Positions 26,077 through 35,313 of a DNA stretch of 64,000 nucleotides are shown piece by piece. Each line of letters opens with the position of its first letter. Positions within the stretch are counted from its first letter, which is position 1. The position numbers were made by a program, and so were the translations under genes. Origin of the DNA: Pseudohalocynthiibacter aestuariivivens (lineage in GTDB: Bacteria; Pseudomonadota; Alphaproteobacteria; Rhodobacterales; Rhodobacteraceae); the NCBI RefSeq assembly GCF_011040495.1, contig NZ_CP049037.1, positions 2,914,001-2,978,000 of the forward strand, in the 5' to 3' direction. The notes beneath the pieces are model-generated. The model was not told the DNA's origin and did no database searches. It saw only the letters and a program-made list of their open reading frames with translations.

Positions 26077-26160
26077 GTGGCGTTTCAATCCTAACTAGTG
26101 TTGTGTCTGGCCGTGCGGTTGTCTCCGCCGGTCTTGAGGGTTTCGTTGGTCGGGCGATTC

Positions 26161-26194
26161 GCAAAACAAAGAGGGCCGGAGGAGTCCCGACCCT
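26161..26194 (-). terminator. Terminator-like hairpin between cmk and rpsA
   Basis: On the minus strand AGGGTCGG-GACTCCT-CCGGCCCT (8 pairs, one G-U) then CTTTGTTTTG. It lies 121 bases after the cmk stop, so rpsA probably has its own promoter in 26077-26160 or depends on read-through. The rest of 26077-26314 shows no gene. Confidence 0.65.
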
Positions 26195-26314
26195 GCTCGC
26201 GCTCATATGCTTTGCGGTGTTGATCACCGTGCTGACGGCTGCGCATATACGTCAGATGGAGGGCGGGATCAAGCCCCGCAGCTATAACCGTGCCATAACG
26301 CTGAAGAACTGCGC

Positions 26315-26926
26315 CTAGGTTTTGCGTGCAGCGTTAACCTCGGTGATTGCGGCAGCGACGGCCTCTTCGATTGTCAATTGAGACGTATCCAGATGCACAG
26401 CGTCTTCGGCTGGTTTCAGCGGCGCAGTGGCGCGGGCGCTGTCGCGGGCGTCGCGTTGGCGCAGGTCCTCAAGAACGGCACCATAGGTGATGTCGTGGCC
26501 TTTTCCCGTCAGTTCGATATGCCGGCGCGCGGCGCGGATATCATCCGAGGCCGTGACGTAGAGTTTCACCTCGGCTTCGGGGCAGATCACTGTGCCGATA
26601 TCACGCCCATCAAGCACTGCACCGCCATCCCGGCGGGCAAATGCGCGCTGAAAATCGACCAGTGCCGCGCGGACTTCGGGGATAGCGGCAACACGACTGG
26701 CGGCTTGCGCAACCTCTGGCGAGCGCAGGTCCTGTGCATCAAGATCATCCGCTCGAAGCGCGCGGGCGGCTTCGATAGGGGTCAGCCCGTCCAGAGTGCG
26801 GCGCCCTGTGGCCCGGTAGAGTAGACCGGTGTCTAGATGACCAAACCCGAAATGCGCCGCGACCTGTCTTGCCACGGTGCCCTTGCCTGCCGCTGCAGGG
26901 CCGTCGATTGCAACTGTGAACGCCAT
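26315..26926 (-). CDS. cmk: Cytidylate kinase
   Basis: A 203-residue (d)CMP kinase. P-loop [12 protein letters not shown] at the N-terminus, [14 protein letters not shown] for the nucleotide site, and [22 protein letters not shown] with the RDIG motif that is diagnostic of Cmk. The lid region has REARRH-like basic residues ([12 protein letters not shown]). Start at ATG 26926, right before [10 protein letters not shown]; the frame runs on to 26980 without family similarity. Located upstream of rpsA in the usual cmk-rpsA order. Confidence 0.95.
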   Translation of the reverse strand: MAFTVAIDGPAAAGKGTVARQVAAHFGFGHLDTGLLYRATGRRTLDGLTPIEAARALRADDLDAQDLRSPEVAQAASRVAAIPEVRAALVDFQRAFARRDGGAVLDGRDIGTVICPEAEVKLYVTASDDIRAARRHIELTGKGHDITYGAVLEDLRQRDARDSARATAPLKPAEDAVHLDTSQLTIEEAVAAAITEVNAARKT

Positions 26927-27090
26927 GATGTCTCCGATTTGGTCCGAACCTTTGGTATGGCATCGGTGCGTTCGGCTCAAGGTGCCAAGGAGCGTATTGG
27001 TGAGAGGCCGCGTGTTCTGCGTAGCCCCCTAAGGCACTGGACGAGGGTACGCTGCGCGCCTAGGGTGCCCGCGGCAAGGGAGGGCAGCAC

Positions 27091-27957
27091 ATGGCCGTTG
27101 GAAAAAATATCCGAACCTATTTCAAAGGGTCATGGCATGACGGCGACACGCCGATCATTCATGCTGCGGATCACGGTGCATGGCTTGGCTCGAACGTGTT
27201 CGACGGGGCGCGGCTGGTCAACGGACTGACGCCGGACCTTGATCTGCATTGCGCACGGGTCAATCGGTCAGCAGAGGCCTTGATGCTGACGCCGACCGTC
27301 AGCACCGAGGACATGGTTGCACTGATCAAGGACGGCCTGAAGGCCTATCCGATCGGAGCGGCGGTTTACATTCGGCCTATGTACTGGGCAGCGGACGGCG
27401 GTTATTCGGCGATTATCCCGGAGGCATCAAGCACGCGGTTTGCCGTGGCGTTGGAAGAAATTCCGATGCCAGCCGCAGATGCCGCCACCACGTTGACGCG
27501 CACACAGTTTCGTCGTCCCACGCTGGACAGCGCCGTAGTGAACGCTAAGGCGGCGTGTCTGTATCCGAATAATGCGCGTATGTTGGCAGAGGTTCGCGCC
27601 AAGGGGTTCGGAAATGCGCTGGTGGCGGATGCGTTGGGAAATGTCGCCGAAACCGCGACTGCGAATGTGTTCATGGTGCGTGACGGTGAGGTGTTTACCC
27701 CGGTGCCGAACGGTACGTTTCTGGCGGGGATCACGCGCGCGCGTCATATCGATAATATGCGCCGCGAGGGGATGATGGTGCATGAAAAAGTGCTGAGCTT
27801 TGCCGATTTCGAGAACGCAGACGAGGTTTTCCTGTCCGGCAACATGAGCAAGGTCACGCCAGTGACCGAGTTCGATGGGCGCAATTATCAAGTAGGACCT
27901 GTGACCAAATCAGTGCGCGAAATGTATTGGGACTGGGCCGCGTCAAGCGCCACTTGA
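27091..27957 (+). CDS. Branched-chain amino acid aminotransferase (class IV)
   Basis: A 288-residue PLP enzyme of aminotransferase class IV. It opens with FKGSWHDGDTPIIHAADHGAW and GSNVFDGAR, has the PLP lysine in VVNAKAACLYPNN, and the GNVAETATANVFMV and GTFLAGITRARHI motifs of the IlvE/Dat group. The product name follows the Rhodobacterales IlvE-like set; it makes or degrades Leu, Ile and Val. D-amino-acid or other branched substrates cannot be excluded. AAGGGAGGG precedes ATG 27091. Single gene, divergent from cmk. Confidence 0.8.
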   Translation: MAVGKNIRTYFKGSWHDGDTPIIHAADHGAWLGSNVFDGARLVNGLTPDLDLHCARVNRSAEALMLTPTVSTEDMVALIKDGLKAYPIGAAVYIRPMYWAADGGYSAIIPEASSTRFAVALEEIPMPAADAATTLTRTQFRRPTLDSAVVNAKAACLYPNNARMLAEVRAKGFGNALVADALGNVAETATANVFMVRDGEVFTPVPNGTFLAGITRARHIDNMRREGMMVHEKVLSFADFENADEVFLSGNMSKVTPVTEFDGRNYQVGPVTKSVREMYWDWAASSAT

Positions 27958-28039
27958 GCGGGCGCACCTGCTTTGACGTTCTGACCGCTGTGCCGATCTG
28001 GTTCCCGCTGGCATGAGCGTGCCTTAGCGCGGTGGTTGA

Positions 28040-28258
28040 TCACTCGGATGTACGGGTAGCGAACTTGCGCGGGTTAGCAGAGCTTTCGACCTTGTCTGCC
28101 TCACTATCTGATGGAATGGCATTGGCCGACAGTGAAGACAATTCAACAGCCGCCAGCAGGCGGGTTTGGTCAAGTTGTTCGGCGAGCGCCTCCAGATCGT
28201 TTTGCAGAGCAAACGAGCGCAGGTCAGTCAAAATATCAAGTATCCATTCGTTGTTCAT
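28040..28258 (-). CDS. Small conserved hypothetical protein
   Basis: A 72-residue acidic protein starting MNNEWILDILTDLRSFALQN, followed by LEALAEQLDQTRLLAAVELS, a predicted amphipathic helical hairpin, and a Ser-rich tail. I recall similar proteins in Rhodobacterales with no function. GGAGCG lies 6 bases before ATG 28258. Single gene between the aminotransferase and ccr. Confidence 0.6.
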   Translation of the reverse strand: MNNEWILDILTDLRSFALQNDLEALAEQLDQTRLLAAVELSSLSANAIPSDSEADKVESSANPRKFATRTSE

Positions 28259-28378
28259 CTGCGCTCCGGATTGCTATCGGTTACGACGTTCAATGTGGTC
28301 TCGAACAGATAGAAGGCAAAACGCTTTAATGGATCGTTAATCGGCGACCGGCTGGACAGAACTTGACCCAAATAGAAG

Positions 28379-28409
28379 CGCCCGCGAACCGTTTTCAGAT
28401 CCGCGGGCG
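28379..28409. terminator. GC-rich hairpin after ccr
   Basis: CGCCCGCG and CGCGGGCG form a perfect 8-pair stem with a 15-base loop, 26 bases after the ccr stop. T-runs are weak on both sides (TATATTTTA on +, CTTCTATTT on -), so terminator strength is uncertain. Confidence 0.5.
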
Positions 28410-28434
28410 TATATTTTAGACGTGAAACGCCTGA

Positions 28435-29721
28435 TTAGCTGCGTGCCTCCAGAACATCTTCGACTGTTCTGAGGCCGGTTTTAGGGGCCTGCACAAGTAC
28501 GGCCATATTACCGGGCTTATGCTCATTGCGCATCATTTTCATATGCGCGGCGGGTAGGTCATCCCAGCTGAATACTTCGGACATGCACGGATCAAGGCGG
28601 CGCTCCAGCATTAGCTTGTTGGCGCTGGCGGCCTGCTTGAGATGGGCAAAGTGGCTGCCTTGCACGCGCTTCTGGTGCATCCACAGATAGCGTACGTCAA
28701 AGGTGCAGTTGAACCCGGTGGTGCCGGCGCAGATCACGACCATGCCGCCCTTCTTGCAGACCAGCGTGGAGACGGGGAACGTCGCCTCGCCGGGATGCTC
28801 GAACACCATGTCGACGTTGTTGCCCTTGCCGGTGATGTCCCAAATCGCCTTGCCAAACTTGCGCGCTTCTTTGAACCAATCGGCATATTCGGGTGTATTC
28901 ACCGTTGGCAATTGCCCCCAGCAATTGAAATCCTTGCGGTTGATGACGCCCTTGGCACCTAGGTCCATTACGAACTGGCGTTTATCCTCTTCCGAAATGA
29001 CGCCAATGGCGTTGGCGCCGGCCGTGTTGATCAACTGGATCGCATAAGAGCCGAGACCACCGGAAGCGCCCCAGACCAGAACGTTCTGACCGGGCTTCAG
29101 ATCATGTGGTTCGTGGCCAAAGAGCATCCGATAGGCGGTCGCCAATGTCAGTGTGTAACAGGCCGACTCTTCCCATGTCAGGTGTTTGGGACGCGGCATT
29201 AGCTGTTGGGCCTGCACGCGGGTGAACTGGCTGAAACTGCCATCCGGAGTTTCGTAACCCCAGATGCGTTGTGAGGTGGAATACATCGGATCGCCACCGT
29301 TGCACTCTTCGTCGTCGCCATCGTCCTGATTGCAGTGAATGACGACTTCATCGCCCACCTTCCAGCGTTTCACCTTGTCGCCCACGGCCCACACGATACC
29401 GGACGCATCGCTGCCCGCGATATGATAGGGCTGTTTGTGCCCGTCGAAGGCGCTAATCGGCAGGCCGAGTGCAGCCCAGACGCCGTTATAGTTGACGCCC
29501 GCCGCCATCACCAAAACCAACACTTCGTTGCTGTCCAGCGTCGGGACATCGACGACTTCGACCTGCATCGCGGTGTCCGGCTCGCCATGGCGTTCCCGGC
29601 GGATCGCCCACGCGTACATCTGTTTGGGTACGTACCCCATCGGAGGCATTTCACCCATGTCATACAGGTCTTTTTCCGGCGCGGTGTAGGCGGCGATGCC
29701 GGGTTCGGTGTCCAGAGCCAT
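28435..29721 (-). CDS. ccr: Crotonyl-CoA carboxylase/reductase
   Basis: A 428-residue enzyme of the zinc-free MDR family that reductively carboxylates crotonyl-CoA to ethylmalonyl-CoA with NADPH, the key step of the ethylmalonyl-CoA pathway. Evidence: MGYVPKQMYAWAIRRERHG, the AAGVNYNGVWAALG and HIAGSDASGIVWAVGD stretches, NADPH motif VWGASGGLGSYAIQ, and VFEHPGEATFPVS with the CO2-site region. The length fits Ccr. Ecm lies 3 kb away and Mcl1 at 62 kb. A 7-base direct repeat (ATACGCA twice) lies upstream. Confidence 0.95.
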   Translation of the reverse strand: MALDTEPGIAAYTAPEKDLYDMGEMPPMGYVPKQMYAWAIRRERHGEPDTAMQVEVVDVPTLDSNEVLVLVMAAGVNYNGVWAALGLPISAFDGHKQPYHIAGSDASGIVWAVGDKVKRWKVGDEVVIHCNQDDGDDEECNGGDPMYSTSQRIWGYETPDGSFSQFTRVQAQQLMPRPKHLTWEESACYTLTLATAYRMLFGHEPHDLKPGQNVLVWGASGGLGSYAIQLINTAGANAIGVISEEDKRQFVMDLGAKGVINRKDFNCWGQLPTVNTPEYADWFKEARKFGKAIWDITGKGNNVDMVFEHPGEATFPVSTLVCKKGGMVVICAGTTGFNCTFDVRYLWMHQKRVQGSHFAHLKQAASANKLMLERRLDPCMSEVFSWDDLPAAHMKMMRNEHKPGNMAVLVQAPKTGLRTVEDVLEARS

Positions 29722-29811
29722 GATCAGCGTTCCTCGTATCGTTATGTGGCGGGCGAAAGTTGTCGGTTATGCGTTTTGCCGCGATGCAGAATCGCGACGT
29801 CTTGCCTTGGA

Positions 29812-29828
29812 ATACGCATGGATACGCA
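29812..29828 (-). promoter_or_regulatory. Direct repeat upstream of ccr
   Basis: On the minus strand TGCGTAT occurs twice, 10 bases apart (29828-29822 and 29818-29812), about 90 bases before the ccr start. One helical turn spacing suggests a protein site. Similar TTGCGC/GCGCAA cores occur before ecm and mcl1. The link to one regulator is inference. Confidence 0.35.
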
Positions 29829-29886
29829 ACAATGCAATGCCTTGAGGCGAATTTTTGTAACTTTATGACCCAGCGACCGCAGCAAT

Positions 29887-31257
29887 TTACTTTGCGGCCG
29901 CAGCATCATCCGCAAAGAAATGGGTAATTGAGTTGGCGTAAAAGGCCAGAACGTCGCGTTCTGTCTCAACCGCCTGCCAGCCATCCGGTGTTTTCTCGAT
30001 CAGTTGGCGTTGCTCAAGTGATCGGCGCGCGTGGTCGATTGCACGCGGCAGGGTTGCGGGGGAAACCAATGGTGTCTCTGTCGTAGCGGTTTCGGCGGTT
30101 TCGATGATGGCAGCCTGAAGCGCGGCTGCATTCAGTGGTCCGTCTGCACGCAGCATGACCCGTGCGAGCATTGGCACAAACAGGAGCGGCATCGCGTTTT
30201 TGATCCGTCCCATCAGGTCGTCACCTAACAGATTGACGGACGGAGTATCACCATAATCGCTCAGCTTTATCGGTTCTGCAAAAATCACTGCGGCGACACC
30301 GAAACGCTGAAACTTGCCGCGCAACCGTTGCCAGACCATTTTCCCTATGAACCGCACAATGACCGACATACGCGCGCGAAAGCGCCGGGTACCGCTTGCG
30401 TCAGCCTCGACCAGAACGCGATCTTCGAGCACACGATCATAGTTGATCGCGACAGGGACAAAGACGACGTCGCGCTCGCCCGGTTGCCAGGCTTCGACAA
30501 CGTAGGAGAGCAGGCCAAGCTTGGGCGGTTTGGTCAGCCCATCGACGCTGAGCCCCCCTTCGGGAAAGATCGCCTGCGTTACGCCGCCTCGGGTCGCCAT
30601 CTGTACATAGCGTGCCAGTACCGTACGATAGAGCCCGCCGCGTGAGCGACGGCGAATGAAATACGCGCCCATGGATTTTATCAGGCGGCTCAGTGGCCAG
30701 ACGCGCGCCCATTCACCCACCGCATAGCTGAGCGCCGAAGCCCGCGCCGCAAGGGTCGTGACCAGAACGTAGTCCATATTGCTACGGTGGTTCATAATGA
30801 AAACGACCGTGGCATCCTTGTCGATCCCTTCCAGAACGGCGGTGTTTGCCAGTCCGGTGCGCACCACGTAGAGCGATCGCGCAAGCCAGTTGGCCATCCG
30901 CGTGCCAAAGCTGAAATAGGCGAAGGCGCTGAAACTGGGCACGATTTCGCGCGCATAGCGCCGCGCCTTTTGAAACGCGACATCCTCGCGCACATTGTTG
31001 CGGCGCGCATAGTCGACGATGGCCTGAGTTACCTCTGGGTCGTAAATCAACCGTTGGATCATGTCGTGTCGGCGGGCCAGCTTGAACGGTTCAATCGGAC
31101 GGGTCAGACGGGTGTTCAACTGCGCCACCGCGCGTTCCAGTCTGCGACGAAAAAACCAGCGCACGGATGGAAACAGGAAATGAGACGCAAACGTCACTGC
31201 AGCGAAAGCCAGCAGCAGCAACAGCATCCAGAGCGGCATTTCGACTTTCGATGTCAT
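29887..31257 (-). CDS. PlsB-like glycerol-3-phosphate/1-acylglycerol-phosphate acyltransferase
   Basis: A 456-residue membrane-bound acyltransferase. A first helix (LLLLAFAAVTFASHFLF) anchors it; the acyltransferase domain has the NHRSNMD catalytic box, GAYFIRRRS and FPEGGLSVDG, the PlsB/PlsC motifs I-III. A C-terminal region of about 170 residues is of PlsB type. It should acylate glycerol phosphate at the inner membrane. Start at ATG 31257 (MTSKVEMPLW) with AAGGGG upstream; the frame continues to 31341 across the divergent promoter. Confidence 0.8.
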   Translation of the reverse strand: MTSKVEMPLWMLLLLLAFAAVTFASHFLFPSVRWFFRRRLERAVAQLNTRLTRPIEPFKLARRHDMIQRLIYDPEVTQAIVDYARRNNVREDVAFQKARRYAREIVPSFSAFAYFSFGTRMANWLARSLYVVRTGLANTAVLEGIDKDATVVFIMNHRSNMDYVLVTTLAARASALSYAVGEWARVWPLSRLIKSMGAYFIRRRSRGGLYRTVLARYVQMATRGGVTQAIFPEGGLSVDGLTKPPKLGLLSYVVEAWQPGERDVVFVPVAINYDRVLEDRVLVEADASGTRRFRARMSVIVRFIGKMVWQRLRGKFQRFGVAAVIFAEPIKLSDYGDTPSVNLLGDDLMGRIKNAMPLLFVPMLARVMLRADGPLNAAALQAAIIETAETATTETPLVSPATLPRAIDHARRSLEQRQLIEKTPDGWQAVETERDVLAFYANSITHFFADDAAAAK

Positions 31258-31321
31258 GTGCGCCCCTTGTACACCATTGCCTGACTGCAAATATAGGCTG
31301 AAGGAGGGGCGGGCAACCACG

Positions 31322-31909
31322 ATGGCCCAGATCACGATCATACCGGGGTTTCCGGACGGTCAGCGCGACCGCGCTGCGGCGCTTTACTGGCAGGCGTTCG
31401 GGGCCAAGTTGGGCCGGATCATGGCGCCCGAAGCCCGCGCATTGAACTTTTTCGAAGCTATCCTCAATCCCGGTTACGCGATCTCGGCGCTGGACGCACG
31501 GGGGCGGGTGATCGGGCTGGCGGGGTTCAAGACGCAGGAAGGCAGCCTGACCGGCGGTGGGTTTCGTGATCTCGCCCGCGCCTATGGCTGGTTCGGGGCA
31601 TTGTGGCGCGCGCCGGTCTTGTCGATTCTGGAGCGGCCGGTCGCTCCGGGCATACTGTTGATGGACGGGATTTGCGTCGACACGGCGGCGCGCGGGCAGG
31701 GCGTCGGCACCCGGCTGCTGGACGCGATCAAGGCCGAAGCGGCACAGCGCGAGGAGATCCATGTCCGGCTGGACGTGATCGACATCAACCCGCGGGCACG
31801 TGCGCTGTATGAGCGGCAGGGTTTCGTCGCGCAGGGCACCGAGAACATCGGGCCGCTGCGCCACCTGCTCGGGTTCAGCAAGGCAACGCGGATGCGTTAC
31901 ACGCTCTGA
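31322..31909 (+). CDS. GNAT family N-acetyltransferase
   Basis: A 195-residue GNAT protein. The acetyl-CoA motif A is GICVDTAARGQGVGTRLL (near residue 125), followed by EIHVRLDVIDINPRARALYERQGF, motif B. The N-terminal half has RAAALYWQAFGAKLGRIM. Substrate unknown. Ribosome site GGAGGGG before ATG 31322. Divergent from the acyltransferase and convergent with the DUF4239 gene, 3 bases after its stop. Confidence 0.8.
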   Translation: MAQITIIPGFPDGQRDRAAALYWQAFGAKLGRIMAPEARALNFFEAILNPGYAISALDARGRVIGLAGFKTQEGSLTGGGFRDLARAYGWFGALWRAPVLSILERPVAPGILLMDGICVDTAARGQGVGTRLLDAIKAEAAQREEIHVRLDVIDINPRARALYERQGFVAQGTENIGPLRHLLGFSKATRMRYTL

Positions 31910-31912
31910 CGG

Positions 31913-32707
31913 TTACTTCGTGTCAATGGCTGCCAACAGGCCGCGCATCGGTGTCTGATCGACCGCGATCAATCCGCGCCGTGGTCTGTCTAGGTCGATG
32001 ATCATGAACACCAAGAGCACGATCAGACCGACCATCAGGTATACGGGCGTGGCCGGGCGTGTGCCCGCAACACCCGAAGAATAGCCTAGCATTGTGCCCG
32101 ACAGGATAAAGGTGAGGAACATCATCATCAGCACAACTTCGGGCACGTGCCGCTCGATTGCCGCATCGCGACTGCCGAGCGCGTCGATCATGTCATTCAG
32201 CGCATTGCCATAGGCCACCGTCGCCGGGCCGCCGGTTGAACGCGCCACCTCGGCCGCTTGCGCCCAAAGCTCAGCAAAGGCGGCTTCGGCATTGGCGACC
32301 AGACGATCGCGGCGTTGCTGGTTGTCGGCAGACACTTCGCCAGCCTCGACACGCAAACGCAGATAGCGGCGCAGATCGCTGCGTGCTTCGTCCTGCGCGG
32401 CGTCGGGCAGGTAGTCGATCCGCAGCCATGCGGTGCCGATGGCGTTTGCCTCTGATACCACGGCACCCGAACGGTCATCGTGTCGGGAAAGTGCGAGCGA
32501 AAAAGTAAAACCCAAAAGCAGCGCCAGCAGGCCAAGCAAAGAGCCCTGCACCGCGGTTGCCTGCGAGCGCAATTCGTCGGTGGCGCTGCGCTGGCGTTTT
32601 TGGCCGATCAGGTAACCGACTGCCATCCCGATCAGCATCAGGATCATCAGTGCAACTGCAATATGAATGCTGTCGATATCGTACATCAATTCTCTTTGTC
32701 CGATCAT
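31913..32707 (-). CDS. Bestrophin-like DUF4239 membrane protein
   Basis: A 264-residue membrane protein that fits the DUF4239/bestrophin-like group. It has N-terminal helices (ALMILMLIGMAVGYLIG and GSLLGLLALLLGFTFSLAL), a long soluble helical middle (ARSDLRRYLRLRVEAGEVS...), and C-terminal helices (VVLMMMFLTFILSGTMLGYS and VYLMVGLIVLLVFMIIDL) ending in LDRPRRG, typical for the family. Function unproven; an ion channel role has been suggested for relatives. Start at 32707 or 32686; AAGGG favours 32707. Confidence 0.65.
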   Translation of the reverse strand: MIGQRELMYDIDSIHIAVALMILMLIGMAVGYLIGQKRQRSATDELRSQATAVQGSLLGLLALLLGFTFSLALSRHDDRSGAVVSEANAIGTAWLRIDYLPDAAQDEARSDLRRYLRLRVEAGEVSADNQQRRDRLVANAEAAFAELWAQAAEVARSTGGPATVAYGNALNDMIDALGSRDAAIERHVPEVVLMMMFLTFILSGTMLGYSSGVAGTRPATPVYLMVGLIVLLVFMIIDLDRPRRGLIAVDQTPMRGLLAAIDTK

Positions 32708-32842
32708 GGCGGGGCCCTTTTTGGTGGTGCCAATCGGCACCGGCAGGCCGACGCGCTGCCGTAATCTCAGGCAAATGTGCGGTCAAGTGGCTGGTGCCGG
32801 GTGACGGTAGAGAGTAGGAACGTGTTGCTGCGATGCAGCGAA

Positions 32843-32872
32843 TTGACATCGGTATAAAGTTCCAAGTATCAA
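32843..32872 (+). promoter_or_regulatory. Predicted sigma-70-type promoter of ecm
   Basis: TTGACA (32843-32848), 18 bases, TATCAA (32867-32872). The -35 box is perfect, the -10 box matches TATAAT at four positions. It overlaps a pair of GC(A/G)CAAC repeats (32875-32899) just downstream, a likely place for control. Confidence 0.5.
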
Positions 32873-32874
32873 TC

Positions 32875-32899
32875 GCACAACGTAAGAAAATTGCGCAAC
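32875..32899 (+). promoter_or_regulatory. Repeat pair around the ecm transcription start
   Basis: GCACAAC (32875-32881) and TTGCGCAAC (32891-32899) lie 18 bases apart, immediately after the predicted -10 box. The palindromic core TTGCGCAA also appears in split form (TTGCGC-N6-GCGCAA) upstream of mcl1. Candidate operator for an ethylmalonyl-CoA pathway regulator. Confidence 0.35.
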
Positions 32900-32918
32900 A
32901 GATTCACGAGGCCCGCCA

Positions 32919-34907
32919 ATGTCGCACTCGCAGAAAGATCAGCAGAACAACCGCCCGGATCGTCCGTGGCTTATCCGGACTTATGCGGGGCATTCCACGG
33001 CAGAGGCGTCGAATGCGCTTTATCGGGCGAATCTGGCCAAGGGGCAGACCGGCCTGAGTGTGGCGTTCGATCTGCCGACGCAGACCGGTTACGACAGCGA
33101 TCACGTTCTGGCGCGTGGCGAGGTGGGGAAGGTTGGCGTGCCGGTCTGCCATCTGGGCGACATGCGCAGTCTCTTTGCGGATATCCCGCTGGACCAGATG
33201 AACACGTCGATGACGATCAATGCGACCGCACCGTGGCTGCTGGCGCTCTATATCGCCGTGGCAGAGGAACAAGGTGCCGATGTGGCCGCTCTGCAAGGGA
33301 CTGTACAGAACGACCTGATCAAGGAGTACCTGTCGCGCGGTACCTATATCTGCCCACCCAAGCCGTCGCTGAAGATGATCGGTGATGTCGCCGAATACTG
33401 CTATACCAACGTGCCGAAATGGAACCCGATGAACGTGTGTTCCTATCACCTACAAGAGGCAGGAGCGACGCCAGAACAAGAGCTGGCCTTTGCGCTGGCC
33501 ACGGCCATCGCGGTTCTGGACGAATTGAAGCCGCGCGTGCCGGATGCTGATTTTCCGGCGCTGGCAGGGCGGATTTCGTTCTTTGTCAACGCAGGCATCC
33601 GGTTTGTGACCGAGATGTGCAAGATGCGTGCCTTTGTCGATCTGTGGGATGAAATTCTGGCCGAGCGGTATGGCGTTGAAGATCCCAAATTCCGCCGTTT
33701 TCGCTATGGCGTACAGGTCAACAGCCTCGGCCTGACCGAGCAGCAGCCCGAAAACAACGTCTACCGCATCCTGATCGAGATGCTGGCAGTGACGCTATCG
33801 AAAAATGCGCGCGCGCGCGCCGTGCAGTTGCCCGCGTGGAACGAGGCGCTGGGCCTGCCGCGCCCTTGGGATCAGCAATGGTCGATGCGGATGCAGCAGA
33901 TTCTGGCCTACGAGACTGATTTGCTGGAGTTCGACGACCTCTTTGATGGCAATCCGGCAGTCGACGCCAAGGTTGAAGCGCTGAAGAATGGTGCGCGGCA
34001 CGAGTTGGCGACGCTGGGTGGCATGGGCGGCGCGATCGGGGCGATCGACTACATGAAGGCGCGTCTGGTCGACAGCAATGCCGAACGCCTGAACCGGATC
34101 GAACGCAACGAGACGGTCGTGGTCGGCGTGAACAAGTACACCGAAGGCGAACCCAGCCCACTGCAAACCGAGGATGGCGGTATCATGGTCGTCGACCCGG
34201 CGACCGAGGCCGAACAGATCGGTCGACTGGAGGCGTGGCGCGCCGAGCGGGACGCGGGCGCGGTAAAGGACGCGCTGGCAGCATTGCGTGCGGCGGCCGA
34301 CGCCGGCGAGAACATCATGCCAGCGTCAATCAAGGCGGCCCGCGCAGGCGTGACTACGGGCGAGTGGGCCGCGCAGATGCGCGCGGTCTATGGCGAATAT
34401 CGCGGCCCGACAGGTGTATCGGCCAGCGTGTCGAACAAGACCGAAGGACTGGAGCATATCCGTGATGCCGTGGATACGGTTTCGGGCCGTTTGGGGCGGC
34501 GGCTGAAGTTCCTTGTGGGCAAGCCGGGGCTAGACGGACATTCCAACGGGGCCGAACAGATCGCATTCCGGGCGCGCGATTGCGGCATGGATATCGGCTA
34601 TGATGGTATCCGTCTGACACCTGAACAGATTGTCAGTGCCGCGCAAGAGGATGGCGCGCATGTGGTGGGGCTGTCTATCCTCAGTGGCAGTCACCTGCCG
34701 CTGGTCGAGGATCTGATGATCCGCATGCGCGATGCGGGCCTCGGCAGCGTGCCGGTAATTGTCGGCGGGATCATCCCGGACGAGGATGCGCGACGGTTGC
34801 TGGAAATGGGCGTCGCACGCGTATACACGCCCAAGGATTTTGAACTGAATACGATTATGATGGACATCGTGACACTGGCCGACCCACAGGCGGTGGCTGC
34901 GCAGTAG
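32919..34907 (+). CDS. ecm: Ethylmalonyl-CoA mutase
   Basis: A 662-residue single-chain, cobalamin-dependent acyl-CoA mutase converting (2R)-ethylmalonyl-CoA to methylsuccinyl-CoA. The N-terminal TIM barrel has WLIRTYAGHSTAEASN and FDLPTQTGYDSDH; the C-terminal B12 domain has GKPGLDGHSNGAEQIAFRA, the DxHxxG motif whose His ligates cobalt. Being near ccr, and RTYAGHS in place of the methylmalonyl-CoA mutase motif, favours Ecm. It ends ahead of a 405-base gap. The upstream region has a promoter and repeats. Confidence 0.93.
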   Translation: MSHSQKDQQNNRPDRPWLIRTYAGHSTAEASNALYRANLAKGQTGLSVAFDLPTQTGYDSDHVLARGEVGKVGVPVCHLGDMRSLFADIPLDQMNTSMTINATAPWLLALYIAVAEEQGADVAALQGTVQNDLIKEYLSRGTYICPPKPSLKMIGDVAEYCYTNVPKWNPMNVCSYHLQEAGATPEQELAFALATAIAVLDELKPRVPDADFPALAGRISFFVNAGIRFVTEMCKMRAFVDLWDEILAERYGVEDPKFRRFRYGVQVNSLGLTEQQPENNVYRILIEMLAVTLSKNARARAVQLPAWNEALGLPRPWDQQWSMRMQQILAYETDLLEFDDLFDGNPAVDAKVEALKNGARHELATLGGMGGAIGAIDYMKARLVDSNAERLNRIERNETVVVGVNKYTEGEPSPLQTEDGGIMVVDPATEAEQIGRLEAWRAERDAGAVKDALAALRAAADAGENIMPASIKAARAGVTTGEWAAQMRAVYGEYRGPTGVSASVSNKTEGLEHIRDAVDTVSGRLGRRLKFLVGKPGLDGHSNGAEQIAFRARDCGMDIGYDGIRLTPEQIVSAAQEDGAHVVGLSILSGSHLPLVEDLMIRMRDAGLGSVPVIVGGIIPDEDARRLLEMGVARVYTPKDFELNTIMMDIVTLADPQAVAAQ

Positions 34908-35313
34908 CGAGGTCATCCCTTTCTCGGTTGGTATATGAGGTCAGTGATTGCCTGCTTTGATCCGGGCAGTGCTTTGCGCCTGGGGTGCGGCGGTGACGAT
35001 GGTGGGGCTGGCAACGATAACCGGGTCCGCCGGGACAGCACCGGCCTGCCAGCAATGGGCGTCATAGACTGGGCAACCAGCAGGCAGCATCGTTCCGTGG
35101 GTGCTGACCCGAGCGAAAAGTAGAGAGAGGCACCACTTGACCGTCTTACCCGGTCGGTATCGCGCGAATGTGCCCGCGAGCGCACCGACGCCGAGATGCC
35201 GACAGGTTCGCAGACAACATGCGTCATGTCGCGTCTCGTCGCACTGACGGTACTGGCCCCGCGTGACGCAAGCGGCTAGCTTGTGGAAGATCTATGTCTG
35301 GAGGTTCTTTATC
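34908..35313. other. 405-base gap after ecm with no convincing gene
   Basis: Both strands were read. The best minus-strand candidate is a 49-codon frame 35090-34941 (MLPAGCPVYDAHCW... ARIKAGNH) whose Ala/Pro/Val-rich sequence could be the tail of a small secreted protein, but it has a weak ribosome site and no signal peptide in frame. A 104-codon frame on the same strand (35227-34913) has unlikely composition. No B12 riboswitch pattern and no tRNA seen. It may be a decayed gene. Confidence 0.4.

Noticed and set aside
24466..26094. Open frame of 542 codons opposite rpsA
   Set aside because: Its full overlap with a certain ribosomal protein gene and odd composition mark it as an antisense shadow caused by codon bias.
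34913..35227. Frame of 104 codons in the gap after ecm
   Set aside because: Arg/Ser-rich, no ribosome site, no family; reading frame quality is poor.
34908..35313. Possible cobalamin riboswitch near B12-dependent ecm
   Set aside because: No B12-box-like core on either strand, and it lies downstream of ecm.
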